A DNA stretch of 64,000 nucleotides from Pontibacter sp. G13 (GTDB lineage Bacteria > Bacteroidota > Bacteroidia > J057): NCBI RefSeq assembly GCF_031851795.1, contig NZ_CP134696.1, positions 4,174,501 to 4,238,500 of the forward strand. The letters run 5' to 3'. This document shows positions 35,972 to 44,803 of this stretch, piece after piece. Each line of letters starts with the position of its first letter. Position 1 is the first letter of the stretch. The notes under the pieces were generated by a model. The model saw only the letters and a list, made by a program, of their open reading frames with translations. It was not told the DNA's origin and searched no databases. The position numbers and the translations under genes are program-made.

Positions 35972-36681
35972 AACGCCTTAAATACCTTAATGGCAGAAAG
36001 CGCATACACGGCAGCGGTTTCTGTTCGTAGTCTGGTTTCCCCAAGGCTAATGGGAGTCCAATTGGCGTCTTGGGCCATTTTTACTTCTTCTGGGCTGAAA
36101 TCCCCTTCCGGCCCTATCAATAAAGTGACAGATTTGGCATTGCCGATTGGCGCACCAAATTCCTGAATAGGCTGATCTGCCTCACACCATCCCATCAGTG
36201 AAATCTCGGAGGAATGACCGTTGATCCATTCCGCAAATGGAACCTCAGGCTTTAATTCCGGAAGTCTTGAGCGCTTACATTGTTTGAGTGCGGTCTTGAG
36301 AATGGTCTGGATTCGTTCGGGCTTGAACTTGGCCTTGTATTTATCGGTGTGCTGGCATCTGAGGGGTTGAATGCTGGATACGCCCAATTCCACTGCTTTT
36401 TCCATCATCCATTCGAAGCGATCCTTGAGCCGAAGCGGCGATACTGCGAGGGTAATGTCAATCGGGGGTTCTCCCCAATTTGGGTGAGTTGTCAAAAGTT
36501 CTACCGCTACCTCGGTTTTGTCAATAGAGGTGATCCGGGCTTGGTACATATTGCCAGTACCATCGATACAGGAGATCTCGTCCCCGACAGCGTGTCGGAG
36601 GACCTTGATGCAGTGGCGTGCTTCTTCAGCCAGTAGAATTGCCCGGTTTGGATGGATGATTTGCGCAAAGAATAGCTGCAT
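35968..36681 (-). CDS. rsmE: 16S rRNA m3U1498 methyltransferase
   Basis: SPOUT-class methyltransferase that methylates N3 of U1498 in 16S rRNA. With the ATG at 36681 it has 237 aa, the normal size. Family motifs are present: an N-terminal PUA-like part (HCIKVLRHAVGDEI), SPLRLKDRFEWMMEKAVELGV, the knot-forming TLLIGPEGDFSPEEV and LGETRLRTETA. An in-frame extension to 36891 would cross the pckA promoter region and is rejected. It is divergent from pckA. Confidence 0.95.
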   Translation of the reverse strand: MQLFFAQIIHPNRAILLAEEARHCIKVLRHAVGDEISCIDGTGNMYQARITSIDKTEVAVELLTTHPNWGEPPIDITLAVSPLRLKDRFEWMMEKAVELGVSSIQPLRCQHTDKYKAKFKPERIQTILKTALKQCKRSRLPELKPEVPFAEWINGHSSEISLMGWCEADQPIQEFGAPIGNAKSVTLLIGPEGDFSPEEVKMAQDANWTPISLGETRLRTETAAVYALSAIKVFKAF

Positions 36682-36837
36682 AGGCGGCAAACAATCGAGT
36701 GATTTTAGGGTCTGGAACGATAAGCTTTCAACACAATCGCAAATTGTTGACAATCTTTCAATTTTTGTAGGGAAATGATGATAATCTGTTAAGATTTTTG
36801 GGGTTTTTGTAAATGTAACTTCCTTGTTTACAGGGAG

Positions 36838-36868
36838 TTTGATCTGAATGTCCCAACTGCTACATTTG
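36838..36868 (+). promoter_or_regulatory. pckA promoter
   Basis: TTTG at 36838-36841 and TACATTTG at 36861-36868, separated by 19 bases, match the Bacteroidota -33/-7 promoter consensus. Transcription should start near 36875, giving a leader of about 72 bases before the pckA ATG. Confidence 0.75.
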
Positions 36869-36946
36869 TGTTTTGGCTCAAAGATAAGCATGCGCCTCTT
36901 TCTGAAAAACCACTAACTGCTACAAAGTTCAAACTGCAAAAATCAC

Positions 36947-38557
36947 ATGAGCTTTAATCAAATCAAACCCACCTTTGGTCTCGAATCTCTTGGAATCAAA
37001 AATGCTGGTACTGAGTACTGGAACCTGACTCCTGCCGAGTTGGTAGAAGAGACCATTCGCAAAGGCTTGGGCACCCTCGCTGACACTGGAGCCTTGGTAG
37101 TGGACACTGGAAAATTCACCGGACGTTCGCCCAAAGACAAGTTTGTGGTTCGTGATGAGCAGACTGAAAACACAGTATGGTGGGGAGATGTCAATCACCC
37201 TATCGAAGCTGAGAAGTTTTTCGGCCTCAAAGAAAAGATGACAGCCTTCCTCGAAGGCAAAGAAATTTACATCCGCGACGTTTATGCTGGTGCAGACCCC
37301 GAGTACCGCCTCAAGGTTCGTGTAATTAACACGATCCCTTGGGCAAACCAGTTCGTGGATAACATGTTCATCCGTCCAGACCGCAAGGAATTGACTGATT
37401 TCGTGCCTGACTGGACCGTTATTGCTATTCCTCAATTCGAAGCTGACCCCGCAGTGGATGGTACTCGTCAAGGGAACTTCACTATGGTCAATTTCGCAGA
37501 GAAGACCATCTTGATCGGCGGCAGTGGCTACACTGGCGAGATTAAGAAAGGGATTTTCACCGTCATGAACTACGTCCTTCCGATGAATGGCGTGTTGGCG
37601 ATGCACTGTTCTGCGAATGTAGGCCAAGAAGGAGATACCGCGGTATTCTTTGGATTGTCTGGAACAGGTAAAACCACTTTGTCTGCAGATCCCAATCGCA
37701 AGCTGATCGGTGACGATGAGCACGGTTGGACCGATACTGGTGTGTTCAACTTCGAAGGAGGTTGTTACGCAAAGTGTATCGACTTGACTGCTGAAAAGGA
37801 GCCAGAGATCTGGGATGCCATCAAGTCTGGAGCATTGCTCGAAAACATCCGGTACTTCCCCGGAACACGCACGGTGAATTTCGAGGATACGTCGGTTACA
37901 GAGAACACACGTGTTTCTTACCCGATCGATCACATCGAAAACATCATGGTTCCTTCTCAAGGAGGAATTCCCAAGAACATCTTCTTCTTGACTTGTGATG
38001 CGTTTGGTGTTTTGCCTCCTATCTCCAAGTTGACGCCTGGCCAAGCTATGTATCAGTTCATTTCTGGATACACTGCGAAAGTTGCCGGTACTGAGGAAGG
38101 TATCGTAGAACCCGTTCCTTCTTTCTCTTCTTGCTTCGGCGAACCCTTCTTGCCTTTGCATCCTACCAAGTATGCAGAGATGTTGGGGGAGAAAATGAAG
38201 GCGAGCAATACCAATGTTTGGTTGGTGAATACCGGCTGGACAGGTGGCGCCTACGGAGAAGGATCTCGCATCAAGCTGAAATTCACTCGCGCCATGATCA
38301 CGGCTGCACTGGAAGGAAAGCTTGACAACGTGGCTACCGAGACTGATCCAGTATTCGGACTCGCATACCCAACTGATGTTCCTGGTGTGCCTAATGAAGT
38401 CCTCAATCCAAGAAATACTTGGAAAGACACAGCGAAATACGACCTCAAAGCCAAGGAATTGGCCGGCAAATTCATCGATAACTTCAAGAAGTACAGTGAC
38501 TTTGCCAATGAGGAAATCATGGCTGCATCTCCTAAGATGCCCATCGAAAACCGTTAA
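36947..38557 (+). CDS. pckA: Phosphoenolpyruvate carboxykinase (ATP)
   Basis: Converts oxaloacetate and ATP to phosphoenolpyruvate, the first step of gluconeogenesis. The 536-aa length is standard. Seen in the sequence: TGRSPKDKF (substrate Arg), the GLSGTGKTTLSAD nucleotide loop near residue 240, the metal-site DDEHGW, and NTGWTGGAYGEGSRI near residue 425. A strong promoter lies upstream and a strong terminator downstream, so it is a single-gene unit. The codons look uniform and the gene intact. A long antisense open frame across it is a shadow. Confidence 0.97.
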   Translation: MSFNQIKPTFGLESLGIKNAGTEYWNLTPAELVEETIRKGLGTLADTGALVVDTGKFTGRSPKDKFVVRDEQTENTVWWGDVNHPIEAEKFFGLKEKMTAFLEGKEIYIRDVYAGADPEYRLKVRVINTIPWANQFVDNMFIRPDRKELTDFVPDWTVIAIPQFEADPAVDGTRQGNFTMVNFAEKTILIGGSGYTGEIKKGIFTVMNYVLPMNGVLAMHCSANVGQEGDTAVFFGLSGTGKTTLSADPNRKLIGDDEHGWTDTGVFNFEGGCYAKCIDLTAEKEPEIWDAIKSGALLENIRYFPGTRTVNFEDTSVTENTRVSYPIDHIENIMVPSQGGIPKNIFFLTCDAFGVLPPISKLTPGQAMYQFISGYTAKVAGTEEGIVEPVPSFSSCFGEPFLPLHPTKYAEMLGEKMKASNTNVWLVNTGWTGGAYGEGSRIKLKFTRAMITAALEGKLDNVATETDPVFGLAYPTDVPGVPNEVLNPRNTWKDTAKYDLKAKELAGKFIDNFKKYSDFANEEIMAASPKMPIENR

Positions 38558-38587
38558 TTGATCGACCTACACGGTATGATCCTTGTA

Positions 38588-38635
38588 AGAACCAACCTTC
38601 TAGCACGATGCTAGGGGGTTGGTTCTGTGCTTTTT
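38588..38635 (+). terminator. pckA terminator
   Basis: A 10-bp outer stem (AGAACCAACC at 38588-38597 with GGTTGGTTCT at 38617-38626) enclosing an inner CTAGC/GCTAG hairpin, followed by a five-T run at 38631-38635. Confidence 0.88.
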
Positions 38636-38666
38636 GCAAGACGGGGGACTTTTTTTCGTACTTTTG
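38633..38666 (+). promoter_or_regulatory. Promoter of the DUF4271-hemC-hemD transcript
   Basis: TTTG at 38633-38636 and TACTTTTG at 38659-38666 with a 22-base spacer fit the -33/-7 consensus. The -33 box overlaps the end of the pckA terminator. Predicted start is near 38673, leaving a leader of about 220 bases before the ATG at 38892. Confidence 0.65.
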
Positions 38667-38694
38667 CATTCGTTCCGCCTATTTAGGTGAGAAG

Positions 38695-38895
38695 ATGGAC
38701 AAAAGTAAGGCGGGCATCTCGCCTGAGAATCGTGTTCAGAGACCCGAAGAAAAATGAAGCCTGGAGACCTTGCTGATGTTTTTCTTCTGCATTATCTGGG
38801 CAGGTGATTTCTGAAAAATGCCTTCGTTATTTTGTCTGCCTGCTTCAATCGGAACCTACCAAACGCTGCACACACAATCGAAATTTCGGGGATGA
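38695..38895 (+). other. Leader with three chained very short reading frames
   Basis: Within the 220-base leader, ATG frames at 38695-38757 (20 codons, preceded by AGGTGAGAAG), 38754-38807 (17 codons) and 38818-38895 (25 codons) follow one another. The first two overlap in ATGA; the third ends in a TGA that overlaps the ATG of the main gene, again ATGA. This could be translational coupling or an attenuation leader, or chance. The first peptide is charged, the second hydrophobic; neither is recognised. Confidence 0.35.
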
Positions 38896-40490
38896 ATTGG
38901 TTTCGCTGTACCCAAGTGAATGTATTACCAGTAGTTTCAGGCTGGCTCATGCTCCTGCTCGGGAGTATTGCATTCATCCCCATCAGCAGTTTCGCCCAAG
39001 AGACTCAGCTGCGTGCAGATTATCCCTATACCTTATTTGAGCCTTGCCTGCTTCAGGACCTTTCCTTTGATTGGAAGGATCTCGGCGGAAATCGACTGAA
39101 GCTTCCGATCAATGTGGATTCACTAGAATCACATGCATTGGTCACGCGATTTGATTATGAAGATACGCTCAGGGATTCCTTGTTCCTTTGGTTTGATGGG
39201 ATTTCTGGTCAGGCCGAGGTGGAGGTCAACGGAAGATTCTTGGGGGTAAACCCTGTGGCATTTAAGCCGTGGAAACTGGCATTGGCCCCTGAGTGGCTAC
39301 TACAATGCGACAATGAGCTCAATCTTCGCTTTTTCGAAGGCCGCAAGTTCGAGATGTATCCAAACGCACCTTTGGGATTGATTCGTCCTGTCTATTTGGT
39401 GAATCGAGATCAGATGATGGATCTTGCCGAAGTCAATTTGCTGAGCGGACCTGCGAATGATTCAATGATTGCAGCAGTGGCGCCTTATTATGGTACTTCG
39501 GCGTTTGTGTTTGACGAGTATGCTGCACTTCGTGCCCTTAGGCCTGTTCGGGATGCCAATATCAAATCCCTTTGGTTTCCTTTTGAACCCGGTTTGAGAA
39601 TGAAGGCCCTCTGCCGTCAAATGGGTTTTCTGCGAATTGATCGAGTGAATGAAGATCAGGCAGTAGCGATGATCAATGCGTATCCACTGGCTTCGGATGA
39701 GATTTCTTTGATTCCGAGGTTTTGGATGGATGAGGCAGGGAACCGCACTGTACATTATGATACTTATACAAAATGGGATACTTATTATCCGACTCATCCA
39801 AGTAGAGGGGAGCGGGTATGGGTTTCTCTATTTGTGCTAATACCGCTTTTGGGGCTTTATCTGATCAAATGGTCTGCTCCAAACTTCTTCGTGAATCTTC
39901 AGGCTTTATTATTTAAGCCTTCCTTGTTTGTGGATTCGACCAATGATTCCACATTTTCTAACACCAGCATGGTCATGTTCTTGACCATCATCAAACAGCT
40001 TTGTCTGGCAAGCAGCCTGGCGCTGGTCGTCTTCTTCATGGCGAGCTCTTATCAATGGGAATATTTGAATCTTTTCCGGAAGCCTAGTTTGCTCATGGAG
40101 ATTTTTCATGGAGAGTCCCATGCAGGAATGATCTTCCTCAAATGCTTGGCTATGTTTATGGTATGGTTGGTTGGGCGGCAGCTATTCTTGGGGATTTTGG
40201 GGCAAGTCTACAATATCAAAGGTCTAGCTCAAGGCGCGCTAGGGCTGGATTTGGTGGGTTCGTTTCCGCTTATTTTGGGGATTCCTGTAATCTATAGTTT
40301 GCTTTTATTCATGAACGAAGTTTGGGGGGAAGCAGCAGGAATCATTTTCCTTTTAGTGGCGTTGGCCTACATGCTTCGGGTTATGTATGTGATGTACATA
40401 GGGTTAGGGCGTTTGTTTGCCTTTTCACACGGCATGAAAATTTTGTATATTTGCACCTTCAATATTGTACCGTGCCTATTGTTGCTTTAA
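38892..40490 (+). CDS. DUF4271-type membrane protein with an exported N-terminal part
   Basis: A 532-aa protein. A signal/membrane segment lies in residues about 14-36 (ending ISSFAQ). An exported strand-rich part of about 280 residues resembles an Ig- or galactose-binding-like sandwich (DSLFLWFDGISGQAEVEVNGRFLG). The C-terminal 200 residues hold about six membrane helices of the DUF4271 kind (VGRQLFLGILGQVYNIKGLAQ, YMLRVMYVMYIGLGR). Function unknown; the family is typically next to hemD in Bacteroidota, as here. The ATG at 38892 is chosen over a TTG at 38832 because it places the signal at the N-terminus. Confidence 0.82.
   Translation: MNWFRCTQVNVLPVVSGWLMLLLGSIAFIPISSFAQETQLRADYPYTLFEPCLLQDLSFDWKDLGGNRLKLPINVDSLESHALVTRFDYEDTLRDSLFLWFDGISGQAEVEVNGRFLGVNPVAFKPWKLALAPEWLLQCDNELNLRFFEGRKFEMYPNAPLGLIRPVYLVNRDQMMDLAEVNLLSGPANDSMIAAVAPYYGTSAFVFDEYAALRALRPVRDANIKSLWFPFEPGLRMKALCRQMGFLRIDRVNEDQAVAMINAYPLASDEISLIPRFWMDEAGNRTVHYDTYTKWDTYYPTHPSRGERVWVSLFVLIPLLGLYLIKWSAPNFFVNLQALLFKPSLFVDSTNDSTFSNTSMVMFLTIIKQLCLASSLALVVFFMASSYQWEYLNLFRKPSLLMEIFHGESHAGMIFLKCLAMFMVWLVGRQLFLGILGQVYNIKGLAQGALGLDLVGSFPLILGIPVIYSLLLFMNEVWGEAAGIIFLLVALAYMLRVMYVMYIGLGRLFAFSHGMKILYICTFNIVPCLLLL
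40446..40453 (+). promoter_or_regulatory. Candidate internal promoter before hemC
   Basis: TATATTTG matches the -7 consensus inside the end of the DUF4271 gene. A TTTG lies at 40416-40419, a 26-base spacing and slightly long. It would start a transcript about 60 bases before hemC. Confidence 0.4.
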
Positions 40491-40519
40491 GGGCATGGAA
40501 TAACGGGATGTGAAGATCT

Positions 40520-41407
40520 ATGGCGATTAAGATCGGAACGAGAGGAAGTAAATTGGCTTTGTGGCAAGCAAACCATGTAATGGGATTGCTCGGGTCAGCT
40601 GGCTGGGAGTCTGAAATTCAGACCATCCAAACTACCGGTGACCGCGTACAGGACGTGCCATTGAGCCAGATGGGACTAGTCGGGATCTTCACCAAAGCGT
40701 TGGATGAAGCGCTCTTGGAGCGGAGAGTCGATATAGCTGTCCACAGTTGCAAGGATCTGCCTTCTATATTGGCAGATGGGCTAGAAATTGCCGCCTTGCT
40801 AAAGCGGGAGGATCCTCGCGATGTCCTGCTAGCCACCAATCCACAAGTCAATTTGGAGAACTTCAGCCAGAAATTGGTGATCGGTACTTCCTCTGTAAGA
40901 AGAAGGGCCCTGTTGAAGTATCATTTTGATCATTTGGAGATCAAGGACATCCGTGGCAACGTGGATACCCGAATCCAAAAAATGGAATCTGGCGAGTATG
41001 ATGGCATTATGCTTGCCTATGCTGGCGTGAAACGGATGGGGCTGACCCAGTACATCGTACAGAAGATGAACCCCGATTCCTTTACATCCGCGATCGGGCA
41101 AGGGGCAATTGCAGTAGTGTGTAGGTCTGATTTCGAGCAGAAGGAAGAATTGCGGCAATTGCTCAACCACCTGTCAACCGAACAGGCGGTAAAATGCGAA
41201 AGAGCTTTTTTGAGGACGATTGAAGGAGGCTGCCATACCCCGGCTTTTGGTCTTGCTACCGTTGTGGCGGATCAATTGAGCTTTACAGCGGGCTTGGCAG
41301 AAGAAGAAGGCAAGTACATACACAAATTAACCATTCAAGGGGCTGCTGAATCCTGCGAGCAATTGGGGATCGAAGCAGCTCAGGATGTCTTAGCAAAGGT
41401 GAACTAA
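40520..41407 (+). CDS. hemC: Hydroxymethylbilane synthase (porphobilinogen deaminase)
   Basis: Joins four porphobilinogen molecules into hydroxymethylbilane in tetrapyrrole synthesis. The 295-aa product shows IGTRGSKLALWQA at the start, HSCKDLP (catalytic Asp region), GTSSVRRRALL, IRGNVDTR and the dipyrromethane-cofactor cysteine C238 in EGGCHTP. Its ATG is 29 bases after the DUF4271 gene, and hemD follows after 14 bases. Confidence 0.96.
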   Translation: MAIKIGTRGSKLALWQANHVMGLLGSAGWESEIQTIQTTGDRVQDVPLSQMGLVGIFTKALDEALLERRVDIAVHSCKDLPSILADGLEIAALLKREDPRDVLLATNPQVNLENFSQKLVIGTSSVRRRALLKYHFDHLEIKDIRGNVDTRIQKMESGEYDGIMLAYAGVKRMGLTQYIVQKMNPDSFTSAIGQGAIAVVCRSDFEQKEELRQLLNHLSTEQAVKCERAFLRTIEGGCHTPAFGLATVVADQLSFTAGLAEEEGKYIHKLTIQGAAESCEQLGIEAAQDVLAKVN

Positions 41408-41421
41408 ATCTCAAGCTTTTT

Positions 41422-42195
41422 ATGAGTGACATAAAACCAGTCAAAAGCATCCTCATTTCACAACCTGCTCCCAGTGATGAGAATTCTCCCTACTTCAAAT
41501 TGGCCCGCAAGTGGGACATCCAAGTAGATTTCAGGAAATTCATTGCTGTGGAAGGAGTGTCTCTGAATGAATTCCGCAAGCAAGGGATCAACCCACTGGA
41601 TTTTACCGCCGTGATTTTCACCTCTAAGGTGGCGGTGGATCACTTCTTTAGCCTTTTGGAGGAAATGCGTGTAGAAATGCCACCAGAAACGAAGTATTTC
41701 TGTGTGAGTGAGTCTACCTCTAAATACCTCCAGAAGTACATCACCATCCGCAAACGAAAGCTATTTGTGGGTGAGCGTAGAGCTATGGACCTTCTGCCTT
41801 TTATTCAGAAGCACAAGAAGGAAACCTTTTTGTTCCCATGCTCCGATGTACATAGAAGAGAGCTTCCGGGTGTCATGATCGAGCAGGGTATGAAGCTGAC
41901 TGAATCGGTGATCTACCGGACGGTTCATGCGGACCTGTCAGATCTGGAGAATATCTTCTATGATATGATCTGCTTCTTTTCTCCATCTGGGATACAGTCT
42001 CTATTTAGTAATTTCCCAGATTTTAAACAGAACGATACTCGTATCGCTGTGTTTGGTCCTACTACCTCCAAAGAGGCAGTGAATTCTGGCTTGGTGGTCA
42101 ACGTCGAAGCACCTAAGCCAAACATGCCATCCATGACTTCAGCCATCGAGAAGTATCTGGCGGAAATCGGCCAAAAATCCACCCTAGAAGCATAA
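41422..42195 (+). CDS. hemD: Uroporphyrinogen-III synthase
   Basis: Cyclises hydroxymethylbilane to uroporphyrinogen III, the step after HemC. The 257-aa protein has the two-domain HemD pattern: SILISQPAP at the start, AVIFTSKVAVDHFF (first domain), the hinge and LFPCSDVHRRELPG, then CFFSPSGIQSLFSNF and AVFGPTTSKEAV near the end. Sequence conservation in this family is low, so position after hemC adds weight. It is probably the last gene of the DUF4271-hemC-hemD unit; no clear terminator is seen before the secretion genes. Confidence 0.92.
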   Translation: MSDIKPVKSILISQPAPSDENSPYFKLARKWDIQVDFRKFIAVEGVSLNEFRKQGINPLDFTAVIFTSKVAVDHFFSLLEEMRVEMPPETKYFCVSESTSKYLQKYITIRKRKLFVGERRAMDLLPFIQKHKKETFLFPCSDVHRRELPGVMIEQGMKLTESVIYRTVHADLSDLENIFYDMICFFSPSGIQSLFSNFPDFKQNDTRIAVFGPTTSKEAVNSGLVVNVEAPKPNMPSMTSAIEKYLAEIGQKSTLEA

Positions 42196-42388
42196 TAGGG
42201 AGGGTTGGCCGAATTGTAGGAATCTGTCAGTCGGGAAAGACCGGTGGTGGTTGTATGAAAAGGTGACGGAAGATGCCCAATTGATTTTTTTGAAATTGGG
42301 GATATTCCGTCATTTGGTCAAAACTGGTAAGGTTTGGTTTATTTATAGAAAATATTCATATTGAGTCAGGCTTAGTTATTTTCCCGTC

Positions 42389-43375
42389 ATGATGAGAACC
42401 TTTACTTTAATCTTGGGGTTGGTTGTCTGGGGGTTTGCGCCTGTTTTTGGGCAGAAGGCATTCCAGAATACCATGTTCCCCTACACCCAGTTTGCCTACA
42501 ATCCGGCAGCCGCTGGGACTCCCTTCCTCGGGATGTTGGAAGGCCCCAATGTGATGCTGTTTTACCGGAACCAATACACGAATATTGAAGGAGCCCCACA
42601 GATTGCTGGCGGTTCTTTTTCAATGCCCATTGGTAATGGCGAGGCGGGTTCATTTGGTGTGAATTTTTTCAACGACCAGATTGGACCTTTCAGCAATATC
42701 ATGGCCGATGTGGCTTACTCCTTCGGACTTGAAGTTGGTGCAACTGGGAAGCTCTCCTTCGGTGCCGGTTTTGGTTTCCGTCAGGTCAAGCTTGACCCAA
42801 GCCAGTGGGTGTATAATCAAGATGGTGGCCCAGACCCTGTTTTGCCATTGGCTCCTACCTCCGGAATCGTACCAGTCTTAAATGCTGGACTCCACTACCA
42901 ATCAGATAATCTCTTTGTCGGTATCGCAGGTCAGAACTTGACTGAACCTTCTATAGAGTCACTCCTCGGTGCAGAAAACTTGGGGGATGACTCCAATGTG
43001 CCTCGGACATTCTCCTTGACGGGTGGGTATCGATTTGATCTTGGCGTAGAGGGTCGTTCTTCCTTGACTCCTGCTGTCATGCTGCAATATGACCTGGTAA
43101 ATATTCCTCAGGTATCAGCGAGTGTGTATTGGAACTACGCGCCGTTGGTGGTTGGTTTGAACCAACGTTTGGTCAACAGTGAATCTACCGGCTTGATGGT
43201 AGGTGCGATGCTGAATGATCGCCTGTTTGCTGGATATGCTTTTGATTACATCTGGAACAGCCTGAACAGCGCTGGGGATGTAAGTTCGCATGAGTTGGTG
43301 GTGTCTTATACATTTACGACATCCACATCCAATCCTAGAAAGAGAAAGGATATTAACCCGAACACCAACGACTAA
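42389..43375 (+). CDS. PorP/SprF-family outer-membrane protein
   Basis: A 328-aa outer-membrane barrel of the type IX secretion PorP/SprF family. The signal peptide ends at FGQ (residue about 21) and is followed by the family opening FQNTMFPYTQFAYNPAAAG with NPAAAG. Alternating barrel strands follow (GSFGVNFFNDQIGPF, LFAGYAFDYIWN) and end in VVSYTF. The last 18 residues are a hydrophilic basic tail (NPRKRKD) after the final strand. It stands directly before gldK, as porP stands before porK in Porphyromonas. The start may be either of two adjacent ATGs (42389 or 42392). It differs from the many other SprF paralogues by its place in the core locus. Confidence 0.92.
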   Translation: MMRTFTLILGLVVWGFAPVFGQKAFQNTMFPYTQFAYNPAAAGTPFLGMLEGPNVMLFYRNQYTNIEGAPQIAGGSFSMPIGNGEAGSFGVNFFNDQIGPFSNIMADVAYSFGLEVGATGKLSFGAGFGFRQVKLDPSQWVYNQDGGPDPVLPLAPTSGIVPVLNAGLHYQSDNLFVGIAGQNLTEPSIESLLGAENLGDDSNVPRTFSLTGGYRFDLGVEGRSSLTPAVMLQYDLVNIPQVSASVYWNYAPLVVGLNQRLVNSESTGLMVGAMLNDRLFAGYAFDYIWNSLNSAGDVSSHELVVSYTFTTSTSNPRKRKDINPNTND

Positions 43376-43596
43376 AATTTTTCCCGTTACAGGTAGGGTA
43401 TATTCCTTGAAATGTGTTAAGAATAGTAGGGAATTACGTTTCAAGTAATCGGGAATCTTTTTAAAATAGCGTAATAAATTCTGAGTGGATTAATCTCAAG
43501 CGGTTTTACTTTTTTGATTGTCCGGTTACCAGGAACAACCTCTGCACAATACGTGTTTGCAACCGAAAATCGTACTTATTGAAATTGAGCGCAGAT

Positions 43597-44676
43597 ATGA
43601 AAAAGGCATTTCTCACACTTGCCGTTTTGTCGGTCATCCTTCAGGGCTGTGGCTTGTTTGGCTCGGGAGGAACTGGTCGCGCCGGTGAGTTGACAGGCGT
43701 CCAACAACGCATGGAGTGGGACCAATACCAGCCAATGGGCATGGTATATATCCCACCAGGCAGCTTCCACATGGGGCAAAACGATCAAGACGTGCCCTAT
43801 TCTCAGATCTCTCACAATAGACAGATTACCATTTCTGCCTATTTCATGGATGAGACTGAGGTAACCAACAATGAGTACCGTCAATTTGTGTTCGGTCCCT
43901 CATCAGAAGAAACTAACGCGTACCAAGAAAGTGGAGCGATTGACACAATTGACCCACGTTACGCAGACATCATCATTCCTGATACGACTGTATGGATTCG
44001 GGATTTCGCTTATTCCTACAATGAGCCGTTGATGGAAAACTACTTCTGGCATCCAGCATTTGATGACTATCCAGTAGTAGGGGTGAACTGGTACGCAGCA
44101 CAGGCATTTTGCCAGTGGAGAACTGCTCACCTGAACAACTTCCGCGAAGAGCGCGGCGAAGCTGCAATGCCTCGCTTCCGTCTTCCAACCGAAGCTGAAT
44201 GGGAGTATGGTGCCCGTGGCGGTTACGAGCACAAGCTCTACCCATGGGAAGGTCCTTACCTCCGCAACTCCAAAGGATGTTTCTTGGCTAACTTTAAGCC
44301 TGGGCGTGGAGATTACATCGCAGATAACTTTGAGTACACTGCACCTGCTAACTCCTACATCCCCAACGACTACGGTCTGTACAACATGCCAGGTAACGTA
44401 GCAGAATGGTGTGAAGATGACTTCGAAGAAGCAGGTTACACTTATTCTCACGACCTGAACCCACGCTATCTCGACCCACGTTTCAAATTAGATGATCGTG
44501 AGCCAGGTGGCGCTAAAATCCGCAAAGTTATCCGCGGTGGATCTTGGAAGGACATTGGATATTTCCTCTCCTGTGGTACAAGATCCTACGAATACGCTGA
44601 CACTGCTAAGTCCTTTATTGGATTCCGTTGCGTAGCAACCGTGATTGGTCGCTCCGGAGCAGCTGGCGGATTCTAA
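43597..44676 (+). CDS. gldK: Gliding/T9SS lipoprotein GldK (PorK)
   Basis: Outer-membrane lipoprotein that builds the periplasmic ring of the type IX secretion system with GldN. The 359-aa product has a lipobox (VILQGCG, Cys at residue 18) and a formylglycine-generating-enzyme-like (SUMF1) fold over most of its length: GMVYIPPGSFHMG, DETEVTNNEYRQF, PVVGVNWYAAQAFCQWR, RLPTEAEWEYGARGG, NMPGNVAEWCEDDF and VIRGGSWKD. The ATG at 43597 is taken rather than a TTG at 43579. A hairpin separates it from gldL. No exact TAnnTTTG lies in the 221 bases upstream. Confidence 0.96.
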   Translation: MKKAFLTLAVLSVILQGCGLFGSGGTGRAGELTGVQQRMEWDQYQPMGMVYIPPGSFHMGQNDQDVPYSQISHNRQITISAYFMDETEVTNNEYRQFVFGPSSEETNAYQESGAIDTIDPRYADIIIPDTTVWIRDFAYSYNEPLMENYFWHPAFDDYPVVGVNWYAAQAFCQWRTAHLNNFREERGEAAMPRFRLPTEAEWEYGARGGYEHKLYPWEGPYLRNSKGCFLANFKPGRGDYIADNFEYTAPANSYIPNDYGLYNMPGNVAEWCEDDFEEAGYTYSHDLNPRYLDPRFKLDDREPGGAKIRKVIRGGSWKDIGYFLSCGTRSYEYADTAKSFIGFRCVATVIGRSGAAGGF

Positions 44677-44711
44677 ATCTCTCTCCGAATTTCACTACAC
44701 AAACCAAATAA

Positions 44712-44738
44712 GGTGTTGTCTCCTATTGAGGCAACACC
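44712..44738 (+). terminator. Hairpin between gldK and gldL, possible attenuator
   Basis: An 11-bp stem (44712-44722 with 44728-44738, one G-T pair) with a 5-base loop lies between the two genes. The tail CTATTT is weak. It could reduce read-through or stabilise the gldK message, giving unequal GldK and GldL amounts. Confidence 0.55.
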
Positions 44739-44803
44739 CTATTTCACCAGCCTTTCGCTTCATCATCAGGCATAGCTAAGTTAAAGTTTAAGGAAAGTTT
44801 AAA

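Noticed and set aside
36929-38161. Long open frame (410 codons) antisense to pckA
   Set aside because: It mirrors the strongly conserved pckA gene; its product has no family-like motifs, and long antisense frames are common opposite genes with this codon bias.
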